Shown here: piece after piece, positions 57,107 through 64,000 of the stretch
How the letters are laid out: every line of letters starts with the position of its first letter
Numbering within the stretch: position 1 is the stretch's first letter
Assembly (NCBI RefSeq): GCF_009831655.1
Contig: NZ_WRPA01000011.1
Span: 62,001 to 126,000 of the forward strand
Source: Shewanella insulae
Lineage (GTDB): Bacteria; Pseudomonadota; Gammaproteobacteria; Enterobacterales; Shewanellaceae
Length of the DNA stretch: 64,000 nucleotides
Direction: 5' to 3'
The notes under the pieces: generated by a model
The model's database searches: none
What the model saw: the letters and a program-made list of their open reading frames with translations, nothing else
What the model was told of the DNA's origin: nothing
Position numbers and translations under genes: made by a program

Positions 57107-57113
57107 ACATAAC
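57107..57113 (-). other. Upstream core site of the solitary cassette
   Basis: GTTATGT on the minus strand is identical to the core at 56131-56137. The two delimit a cassette of about 980 bases. No attI, integrase or further attC is recognisable to the right. Confidence 0.6.
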
Positions 57114-57857
57114 GCTTATTAGCGAGAATGCCGCCTATGTAAATCACCACCACCTAATACAGATCGCGGCAAAATTCTTTAACCATCTGAAATTTATATC
57201 AATAATGACACAGCATAACAAGGGAAAAGTGAGCTACCCAAGACAAAGCGGGACCCACTTATTTTAAGAAAAGGGCGAGATCTGCAATGCTTCCCATTAA
57301 ATAGGCAACACGATAATCCAAATCCTTATATGCATCACAATACGCAAAGCGGGTTATCAAATTGACAGTGTACTAGGCAGATTTATCAGCCTCATCCTTC
57401 ACTCCAGCCTTAGTCTACTCCTGGCGACGAGTCACTGAAAATCAGTCAAAAGTACGACTTGCGCGGCACTGCAAAGTGAGTCAAATCCAGCGTAGATGAC
57501 ACTCCTGCCATGGCTTGGCCTTTGCAACAAAATCCATTGTGGTGACGACAAAAAAAATTAGCTTTTCTCCGCTGGGGTTTATCAATAAGGTCGCGCCCTA
57601 AACAGGCGATGGAAATCCTCAGACAATCGAATGAAAACCAAGGAAAAAAGTCAGCGCCGCCACGGTGGTGGCCAATTATGACTATAGTTAAGCCAACTGA
57701 GCTTTTTCGCTGACAGCACGCCGCGCTTAGGTGATCTCACCCCCCACGCGGCGCCTGGCGTCGTCGCTCTCGATTGTTCGCCCTGAGGCCAACAATCACT
57801 TTGAATTTGAAAGCATTATTTTTAATTACTAAAGATTTACCACTAAGGAATGTAGAG
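57114..57857. other. Intergenic region between cassette and rimK
   Basis: About 740 bases with no plausible gene. The left part is AT-rich like the cassette and may hold relic integron sequence; the right part is GC-richer and must contain the rimK promoter. I see no clear hairpin, repeat or operator. Confidence 0.4.
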
Positions 57858-58763
57858 ATGCGTATTGCAATCTTATCTCGTAACGAAAACTTATACTCCA
57901 CCCGACGCCTGAAAGAAGCCGGGGAGGCGCGCGGCCACGAGGTGGATATCATAGACACACTGCACTGCTACATGGATATCACCAGCAGCAACCCGACGGT
58001 GCGTTACATGGGTAATGTACTGCCTAAGTATGATGCTGTGATCCCTCGCATCGGCTCGTCGATCACCTTCTACGGCACGGCCGTGGTGCGCCAGTTTGAG
58101 ATGATGGGCACCTTCTGTGTCAACGAGTCTGTGGCCATCAGCCGCTCTCGCGATAAGCTGAGATCCCTGCAGCTGCTGTCACGCAAGGGCATCGGCCTAC
58201 CGCGTACCGGATTTGCCAGCAAGCCCGACAAGATCCAGGATTTGATCAAGAATGTGGGCGGTGCCCCCCTGGTGATCAAGCTATTGGAAGGCACCCAGGG
58301 CATAGGCGTGGTATTGGCCGAGACCAATAAGGCGGCCGAGAGCGTGATCGAGGCCTTCATGGGCCTCAAGGCCAACATATTGGTACAGGAGTTCATCAAG
58401 GAGGCGGGCGGCGCCGATATCCGCTGCTTCGTGGTGGGCGATAAAGTCGTCGCGGCCATGAAGCGTCAGGCGGCCGAGGGCGAGTTTCGCTCTAACCTAC
58501 ACCGTGGCGGTATGGCCCAGTTGGTTCGTCTCTCTAAGGAGGAGCGGGCGACGGCCCTCAACGCCGCCAAGGCAATGGGGCTCAACCTCTGTGGTGTGGA
58601 TATCTTGCAATCGAACAACGGCCCCGTGGTGATGGAGGTGAACTCCTCGCCAGGACTGGAAGGGATAGAGCAGGCGACCGGCAAGGATGTGGCCGGGCTG
58701 ATCTATGAGTTTATCGAGAAGAAGGCGAAACCCAACGCCAACAGAACCCGCGGAAAAGGCTAA
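57858..58763 (+). CDS. rimK: Ribosomal protein S6-L-glutamate ligase RimK
   Basis: A 301-residue ATP-grasp ligase. The start ([20 protein letters not shown]) has AAGGA upstream and matches RimK length (300). Key segments: [34 protein letters not shown], the ATP-binding [19 protein letters not shown], and the metal site [20 protein letters not shown]. It adds glutamate residues to the C-terminus of ribosomal protein S6. It leads a three-gene cluster with an aspartoacylase-like gene and rimB. Confidence 0.95.
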   Translation: MRIAILSRNENLYSTRRLKEAGEARGHEVDIIDTLHCYMDITSSNPTVRYMGNVLPKYDAVIPRIGSSITFYGTAVVRQFEMMGTFCVNESVAISRSRDKLRSLQLLSRKGIGLPRTGFASKPDKIQDLIKNVGGAPLVIKLLEGTQGIGVVLAETNKAAESVIEAFMGLKANILVQEFIKEAGGADIRCFVVGDKVVAAMKRQAAEGEFRSNLHRGGMAQLVRLSKEERATALNAAKAMGLNLCGVDILQSNNGPVVMEVNSSPGLEGIEQATGKDVAGLIYEFIEKKAKPNANRTRGKG

Positions 58764-59786
58764 ATGAGCGAAGCACTAACCATTGCCGGAGTAGACATTC
58801 TGCCCGGCTCCGAGCATCAGCTCGAGCTCCCCGTGGCCAGCCTATATACGGACACTCAGGTCTCGATACCTGTGCATGTGATCCGTGCCAAGAAGGAAGG
58901 CCCCAGGGTATTTGTCAGCGCCGCGGTGCATGGCGACGAACTCAATGGCGTCGAGATCATCCGTCGGCTGATCCAGAGCAAGCTCAAGCTGCTCAATGGG
59001 ACACTGATCCTGGTGCCCATGGTGAATGTCTATGGGGTGCTGAATCAGAGCCGTTACATGCCCGACAGACGCGACCTTAACCGCTGTTTTCCCGGCTCGC
59101 CCAAGGGCTCGCTAGCCGGGCGGGTGGCGCACACCTTCTTGAGCAGCATAGTGCAGCACTGCGACTATGGTATCGATCTGCACACCGGGGCGATTCACAG
59201 ATCTAACCTGCCGCAGATCCGCGCCAACCTAGATGACGAGCAGACCCTGGCCCTGGCTCAAGCTTTCGGCGTGCCAGTGCTGCTTAACGCCAACGTGCGC
59301 GACGGCTCGCTAAGGGAATCCGCCGTAAACAAGGGGGCAAGGGTGCTGCTGTATGAGGCTGGTGAGGCGCTTAGGTTCGACGAGCTATCGATACAGACGG
59401 GCGAACGAGGTATTCGCAATGTGCTGTCGGCGCTTGGGCTGATCCGCAAGCGTCAGCAGCGCAAGAAGATAGCCCCCTTCATTGCCAACCGCAGCGACTG
59501 GACCCGCGCCTCGGCAAGCGGCTTCGTGTGCGAGTTTGCCAAACTGGGCAGCTATGTGGAGAAGGGCGAGGTGCTGGCGGAGATCAATAGCCCACTGGGC
59601 GAGCTGATTCAGAACGTGATATCGAACCGGGCGGGTATCGTCATCGGCAAGCAGAATATCCCCCTGGTACTGGAGGGAGACGCCATGTTTCACGTGGCCT
59701 ACTTTGGCAGCGCCGCCGACGAGGTGGCGGAACATATTGAGATAATGAACGATCAGATAATGCCGCTGACCACACAGGCCATCTAG
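58764..59786 (+). CDS. Succinylglutamate desuccinylase/aspartoacylase family protein
   Basis: A 340-residue M14-like zinc hydrolase. The zinc site is H56 and E59 in AAVHGDELNGVEIIRRL, with a third ligand His in YGIDLHTGAIHRS (about 139). Catalytic Glu is likely in LLYEAGEALRF. A C-terminal lipoyl-like beta domain follows (GSYVEKGEVLAEINSPLGEL). It starts directly on the rimK stop (TAAATG). The family hydrolyses amide bonds of N-acyl amino acids. Its coupling to rimK suggests it may trim glutamate tails, which is inference. Confidence 0.9.
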   Translation: MSEALTIAGVDILPGSEHQLELPVASLYTDTQVSIPVHVIRAKKEGPRVFVSAAVHGDELNGVEIIRRLIQSKLKLLNGTLILVPMVNVYGVLNQSRYMPDRRDLNRCFPGSPKGSLAGRVAHTFLSSIVQHCDYGIDLHTGAIHRSNLPQIRANLDDEQTLALAQAFGVPVLLNANVRDGSLRESAVNKGARVLLYEAGEALRFDELSIQTGERGIRNVLSALGLIRKRQQRKKIAPFIANRSDWTRASASGFVCEFAKLGSYVEKGEVLAEINSPLGELIQNVISNRAGIVIGKQNIPLVLEGDAMFHVAYFGSAADEVAEHIEIMNDQIMPLTTQAI

Positions 59787-59807
59787 CAAGATTAAGGGAT
59801 ACAAGCG

Positions 59808-60233
59808 ATGAATAAGATCATCATAGGCAACTTAGAGGCATGCGATCTGCCGGATCTAGGCATCAAGGATCTGCATGTGCGTATCGACACGGGCGCCAAG
59901 ACCTCCGCCCTGCATGTGGACAACCTCAAGCGGATCAAGGTGGGCGGGCGCCCCTATGTCGCCTTCGACCTGCACCCGGATGTGTATGACCTGGAGCAGA
60001 TAGTCCACTGCAAGGCGCCGGTACACGACTCACGCCGCATCAAGTCCTCCAACGGCGAGGTGGAGCAACGCTGCGTGATAGAAACCACCCTCAAGCTGGG
60101 GGAGCAAGAGTGGCCCATAGAGCTGACCCTGAGCAACCGCCAGGATATGACCTACCTGATGCTGCTGGGCCGTGAGGCGATGGGCGATCGCGTCCTGGTG
60201 GATCCTTCCGAGAGTTTTCTGATCAACGCCTAG
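59808..60233 (+). CDS. rimB: ATP-dependent zinc protease family protein (RimB)
   Basis: A 141-residue protein with the retropepsin-like DTGAKTSALHV motif (D27) and the paired VIETTLKLGEQEWPIELTL and MLLGREAMGDRVLVDP segments of PF05618-type proteases. In pseudomonads the equivalent gene in the rim operon is called rimB and modulates RimK activity. Here it is third in the cluster, 21 bases after the hydrolase gene, with AAGGGATAC upstream of its ATG. Confidence 0.88.
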   Translation: MNKIIIGNLEACDLPDLGIKDLHVRIDTGAKTSALHVDNLKRIKVGGRPYVAFDLHPDVYDLEQIVHCKAPVHDSRRIKSSNGEVEQRCVIETTLKLGEQEWPIELTLSNRQDMTYLMLLGREAMGDRVLVDPSESFLINA

Positions 60234-60355
60234 CCAAGGAGTGCCTGTGAAGGCAGGCACTCGCGACACCCTGCCGACCAAGGGTCAGCGTTTCAATGGT
60301 TTAGTTAAGTTCTTTCCCTTACACTGTCCCCCAAGCGCAACCGAGGACATCCCCT

Positions 60356-61726
60356 ATGACAATGCCAGAGCCCACACCACAAACCGATCAGACGGCCAGA
60401 GACGATTTACTCGCCCGCGTCATCGACATTGTCAGCCACCCCGAGGCAGAAGAACTCCCCTCCCTCGGCTTCATCAGCGATTATTCCGATGCCGACCTGG
60501 CGGACCTGCTGGAGTCGGTAAGCGACCAATATCGTTCGCCCATCTGCCGTAAGATCCCCATAGACAGAGGCTGGCCCATATTGCACCTGCTGCACTATGA
60601 GACCGCCCGTCATGTCTTAGATCTGCTCAGCCCGGAGCAGCTGCAGGGGCTGGCACGACGCATCTCTGAGATAGATATCCTCACCTTCGCCGAGATCTTG
60701 CCCGGCGATATCGTCGAAGACTATCTGGATCAGCAAGAAGCCCTCACCACGGAGCAGATGCAGCAGGCGCTGAGCTACCAGGATGAGGCCGTCGGCCGTT
60801 ATCTCAACAACAATATCCTGCGCTCGCGCCCCACGGCCACTGTCAGTAGGGTGCTGGAACGCCTAGGCAAGCAGAAACAACGGGAATATGTGGCCGTCTA
60901 TGGCGTCGATGCCGAGGGTCAGTTTCACGGCGGCTGCACATTGGAGCAGCTCTATCGCGAGGATCCCGCCAGGCCATTGTCTGAGTGTCTCACCGAAATG
61001 GAGGTCCTAGGCGACGAGCTGGACATCACCAAGGCGGCACAACTGTTTAATCCTGTGGCAGGCTTTGCCTGGGTGCCGGTAGAGATAGAGGGCAAGATCA
61101 TCGGCGCCATCGCCCTGTCGACCCTGATGCACCGCCTCAAGGAGCGAAGCCTGGAGGTACTGGTGTCTGAGACCCCCCAGGATGAGGAAGACCTCTTTAC
61201 CCCTGTGGGCGTGGCGGCGCGTATGCGGGCCATCTGGCTGACCACTAACCTGCTGACCGCCTTTCTCGCCTCCTGGGTGATCGGCCTGTTTGGCGACGCC
61301 CTGCAACAGGTAGTGGCTCTGGCGATCCTGATGCCTGTGGTGGCCAGCATGGGCGGCATCGCCGGCAGTCAGACATTAGCCGTGGCTCTGCGGGGGATTG
61401 CGTTGAACCACTTGAAGCGCAGCAACCTCACCCTGCTGCTGGACAAGGAGCTGAAGATCGCCGCCTTCAACGGCGTACTGCTGGGCGCCCTCATAGGTGT
61501 GGTGGTCAGTTGGTGGTTCTCCTCCCTGGCACTTGGGGGCATCATCTTCGTGGCGATCGTATTCAACAGCCTGGCGGCGGCCTCATCGGGCACTGTTATT
61601 CCCTTTGTGCTCAAGCAGATGCGTATCGACCCTGCGGTGGCGGGCTCGGTGATCCTCACCACAGTTACAGATGTGGTAGGCTTCTTCATCTTCCTCGGCC
61701 TGGGTAGCCTGCTCCTGCTTAGCTAG
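60356..61726 (+). CDS. mgtE: MgtE-type magnesium/divalent cation transporter
   Basis: A 456-residue transporter. An N-terminal alpha-helical superhelix (about 20-130, with LARRISEIDILTFAEIL) leads to a CBS region (about 140-270) and five membrane helices (about 290-456). The pore signature is PVVASMGGIAGSQTLAVALRG. The family is gated by cytoplasmic Mg2+. The N and CBS domains diverge from canonical MgtE, so the cation could differ. The ATG at 60356 or the next one two codons on are both possible. Confidence 0.9.
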   Translation: MTMPEPTPQTDQTARDDLLARVIDIVSHPEAEELPSLGFISDYSDADLADLLESVSDQYRSPICRKIPIDRGWPILHLLHYETARHVLDLLSPEQLQGLARRISEIDILTFAEILPGDIVEDYLDQQEALTTEQMQQALSYQDEAVGRYLNNNILRSRPTATVSRVLERLGKQKQREYVAVYGVDAEGQFHGGCTLEQLYREDPARPLSECLTEMEVLGDELDITKAAQLFNPVAGFAWVPVEIEGKIIGAIALSTLMHRLKERSLEVLVSETPQDEEDLFTPVGVAARMRAIWLTTNLLTAFLASWVIGLFGDALQQVVALAILMPVVASMGGIAGSQTLAVALRGIALNHLKRSNLTLLLDKELKIAAFNGVLLGALIGVVVSWWFSSLALGGIIFVAIVFNSLAAASSGTVIPFVLKQMRIDPAVAGSVILTTVTDVVGFFIFLGLGSLLLLS

Positions 61727-61896
61727 CGCCTGGCTGGGTGTTGATTTGAATTGAGGCGCGTGGCGTAGCAAAAGACGGCGCAGCGAAACCTGACACAGGT
61801 AAGGTTAATTAGAGCGAATCTGTGGTAAAACACCCGGCATTCGATAGCGGTGGGCAGGCCATATCCTGGCCACCCGGTTAAACAAGATATGAATTG

Positions 61897-62844
61897 ATGA
61901 AAGCATTGTTTCAAAAGTGGCCCTCTCCCCCCGCTCAGGCGATCTTCTTTGTCGCCGGCGCCCTCTGTCTGACGCCGGTGATCTCCTCGCCCATCGCCCT
62001 GGTGATCGGCTTCACCCTGGCCAGCCTGGGCCTGGTGCCCCAACAACTGGATATCGGCGCCCTGACCAAGAAGCTGCTGGCCTACGCCATTATCGGCCTC
62101 GGCTTCGGCATTCAGCTCGATGCCGCCGTCAGTGCCAGCAGCCAAAATATCGGGCTGATCTTAGGCTCCATCGTCTTCACCCTACTGCTGGGAACGGCCC
62201 TAGGTAAATTGTTGAGCGTCGATGCCAAGCTGAGCCATATGATCGCCTCGGGCACCGCCATCTGCGGCGGCAGCGCCATCGCCGCCGTGGCCCCGGCCAT
62301 CAAGGCCAACAGTCAAGATACGGCCATAGCGTTGGCGACCGTGTTCGTGCTCAATTCCATCGCCCTGTTTCTGTTTCCGGCATTGGGCCATCTGCTGCAG
62401 CTGAGCCAGTACCACTTTGGGGTCTGGAGTGCCATCGCCATCCACGACACCTCGTCGGTCGTGGGCGCCGCCTCGGCCTATGGCGATGAGGCGCTACGCA
62501 CCGCCACCACGCTTAAGCTAGCCAGGGCCCTATGGATAGTGCCGGTGGCGCTGGTGAGTGCCATGGCGTTTGGGGGCAATCGACGCAAGGTCGCCGTGCC
62601 TTTCTTTATTATCTTCTACTGTCTCGCCATACTGCTGGCGCACTTGGTGCCCCAGGGACAGGTGCTGTATGACGGCATATTCGCCTTGTCTAAGCGGGTG
62701 TTGGTGCTGTGTCTGTTTATGATAGGCGCGGGGATCACCATAGGTAAGATGCGCCAGGCAGGAATGCGGCCGATGGCCCTTGGGTTACTGCTCTGGTTGA
62801 TTATCGGCGCGGGATCTCTGCTCTACATCGTCAACTTTAGCTGA
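61897..62844 (+). CDS. YeiH/UPF0324 family putative sulfate exporter
   Basis: A 315-residue inner-membrane protein with about ten hydrophobic helices. Family features are LLAYAIIGLGFGIQLDAAV, ASGTAICGGSAIAAVAPAI and AIAIHDTSSVVGAASAYG. The ATG at 61897 is used; a TTG just before it is in frame. The transport substrate is not established for the family. Its last 60 bases overlap the 3' end of a small minus-strand gene. Confidence 0.9.
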   Translation: MKALFQKWPSPPAQAIFFVAGALCLTPVISSPIALVIGFTLASLGLVPQQLDIGALTKKLLAYAIIGLGFGIQLDAAVSASSQNIGLILGSIVFTLLLGTALGKLLSVDAKLSHMIASGTAICGGSAIAAVAPAIKANSQDTAIALATVFVLNSIALFLFPALGHLLQLSQYHFGVWSAIAIHDTSSVVGAASAYGDEALRTATTLKLARALWIVPVALVSAMAFGGNRRKVAVPFFIIFYCLAILLAHLVPQGQVLYDGIFALSKRVLVLCLFMIGAGITIGKMRQAGMRPMALGLLLWLIIGAGSLLYIVNFS

Positions 62845-62976
62845 GGCGCTGTAGCGCCACACCAGGGTCACTATGGTGACAAAGGCCGCCAGCTCCACCA
62901 GGGAGCGGGAGAGCCCGGTAGTGAACCAAGACGCCAACAGGAAGGCGCAACATAAAAGCACTAGCCACTTCTTCAT
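62785..62976 (-). CDS. Small membrane protein (63 aa)
   Basis: AAGGAGG seven bases before the ATG is one of the strongest ribosome sites in the window. The product has two hydrophobic segments (KKWLVLLCCAFLLASWF, LVELAAFVTIVTLVWRY) and a polar acidic tail. It is probably an inner-membrane protein of unknown function. Its 3' end overlaps the YeiH gene tail-to-tail by 60 bases. Confidence 0.7.
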   Translation of the reverse strand: MKKWLVLLCCAFLLASWFTTGLSRSLVELAAFVTIVTLVWRYSASAKVDDVEQRSRADNQPEQ

Positions 62977-63106
62977 CTTTGCCTCCTTAATGTTTGACCA
63001 AATGGTCTGGCGAAATGATGGAGTGGCTATTATTTATTGCCGCCTAAATCTCAGCAAATATCCGTTTTTACTAACAAATAGCTGAATCGGCTAAGCACTA
63101 AATCGA

Positions 63107-63820
63107 CTAACTTATGACGGCGTAAGGGTCCTTGTCGGCGTCGCTGTTCCATTGATATTCGGTGAGTGTCTCTATCTTCCTCGCCTGGGCCTCACCATAA
63201 GTTTGCGCAATAAAAAAGAGCGCCGCATCTATGCCCGCCGACACCCCAGAGGAGGTGAGGAAACGACCATCATCTACCCAGCGGGCGCTAGGCTGCCAGA
63301 TCACCTTGTCGTTTAACCCTGTCACCCAGGAATAGGCCATCTTGTTGGTGGTGGCGCTCACGCCATCGAGCAGATCTGCCTTGGCCAGCAGGGCAGCGCC
63401 GGTGCAGACGGAAAATATCTTGTTAGAAACTTTGGCCTGACGCTTTAGCCAGTCCAGTAGGCGAGTATCGTCCACCAGCTTGCGCGTACCCATGCCGCCG
63501 GGGATCAGCAGGAGATCACACTCGACCACGGCATCGAGCAGGCGATCGGCCACCACTCTCGGCCCCTGATAGCTACGTACGGTTGGCTGAGGGCCTATCA
63601 GGGTGATCTCGACGCTAGGCAGATGCCCCAGCATCTCTAGCGGGCCGTGGAGATCTAAGGTTTCATAGTCGTCAAACACCAGGGCCAACACCTTGAGCGG
63701 CGCCTGAGTTTGCACACCAGTCTGGGCATGTGTGGCAGTAGGACTCGCGGCAAATAGCTTGGGGGAGAGACCGGCGGCGAACATGGCGCTACCGGCCAGG
63801 ATAAATTCTCTTCTGTTCAT
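63107..63820 (-). CDS. DJ-1/PfpI family protein with RR-type signal
   Basis: A 237-residue protein. The N-terminus MNRREFILAGSAMFAAGLSPKLFA is a twin-arginine-like signal, so it is probably exported. The DJ-1/PfpI domain has the nucleophile elbow NKIFSVCTGAALLA (C139), the conserved Glu in DLHGPLEMLG and IPGGMGTRKL. Members are glyoxalases, amidases or stress chaperones; isonitrile hydratase-like proteins look similar. The function here is not assigned. Confidence 0.88.
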   Translation of the reverse strand: MNRREFILAGSAMFAAGLSPKLFAASPTATHAQTGVQTQAPLKVLALVFDDYETLDLHGPLEMLGHLPSVEITLIGPQPTVRSYQGPRVVADRLLDAVVECDLLLIPGGMGTRKLVDDTRLLDWLKRQAKVSNKIFSVCTGAALLAKADLLDGVSATTNKMAYSWVTGLNDKVIWQPSARWVDDGRFLTSSGVSAGIDAALFFIAQTYGEAQARKIETLTEYQWNSDADKDPYAVIS

Positions 63821-63954
63821 CGATGACTTAAGCCAATTTCAGTAATAGATTGGCGCCAGTGTAACCGCCCACGGCGCGCCATACAGCACGGCACTGGACT
63901 TCTGCAAGCCAGCGCGCAAAACCCTTGAAACCTTGATGCCCGTTGCAGGCTGAG

Positions 63955-64000
63955 TCAGTAGAAGGGGCTTGGGTCCACATCCAGGCTGCTGGGCGACACG
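63955..64000 (-). CDS. C-terminal tail of a further gene (partial)
   Basis: The minus strand is open from the window edge to a TGA at 63955-63957 and ends LDVDPSPFY, which looks like a protein C-terminus. It is too short for a family call, and chance cannot be excluded. Confidence 0.3.
   Translation of the reverse strand, partial: VSPSSLDVDPSPFY

Overview
The window reads as a chromosomal segment of a marine gammaproteobacterium, most probably a Shewanella. The evidence is the backbone gene set (greB divergent from ompR-envZ, rsmJ/rlmJ, LemA-DUF3137-lytic transglycosylase, prlC, gor, rimK cluster, MgtE, YeiH), the moderately GC-rich coding style, and genes encoding multi-domain c-type haem proteins. 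No rRNA or tRNA gene was seen.

Positions 1-1728 hold a truncated thiamine-pyrophosphate enzyme gene and the 3' piece of the resident greB. Positions 1729-16739 are a 15-kb AT-rich genomic island that cuts greB exactly between codons 47 and 48; the 5' piece of greB lies at 16740-16880. The left end carries three tightly coupled genes that I recognise as a gamma-mobile-trio (GMT) module: gmtY and gmtZ (tyrosine recombinases) and gmtX. Directly behind them, and probably in the same transcript, is a complete second greB of divergent sequence. The island therefore appears to replace the essential-looking part of the gene it breaks. The cargo, left to right, is: (i) a relic integron with three minus-strand cassettes, each followed by an attC site, an attI-like core, a LexA-box-like sequence and a possible stub of an integrase gene; (ii) an XRE regulator divergent from a two-gene unit ending in an SF2 helicase, with three tandem operator-like palindromes between them; (iii) a type II-short CBASS operon (CD-NTase, E2-like protein, two-TM SAVED effector, and a small repeat protein), divergent from a WYL-domain (CapW-like) repressor.

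Positions 16881-25110 are backbone: ompR-envZ, a chemotaxis receptor, an outer-membrane protein, a peroxiredoxin, two small DUF proteins and a periplasmic solute-binding protein. Positions 25122-40401 hold a tandem duplication of a two-gene unit: a DUF1501 protein with an RR-type signal plus a protein of about 2100 residues carrying LamG domains, a beta-propeller and three CXXCH haem sites. A 1.16-kb non-coding stretch upstream contains a strong CRP-like site, a C10 tract and a decayed small secreted-protein gene.

Positions 41560-55600 are backbone: rsmJ/rlmJ, the LemA cluster, an AbgT transporter, a LysR/VOC pair, prlC, a TorF-like porin, a lipoprotein-like gene and gor. Behind gor (55643-57113) is a solitary integron cassette whose attC resembles Vibrio cholerae repeats (VCR) and is interrupted by an IS110-family transposase fragment. 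The end of the window (57858-64000) carries rimK, an aspartoacylase-like gene and rimB, then MgtE, YeiH, a small membrane protein, a DJ-1/PfpI protein and the tail of one further gene.

The most unusual material is the island: its self-complementing insertion in greB, its relic integron, and its two regulated defence-type modules.
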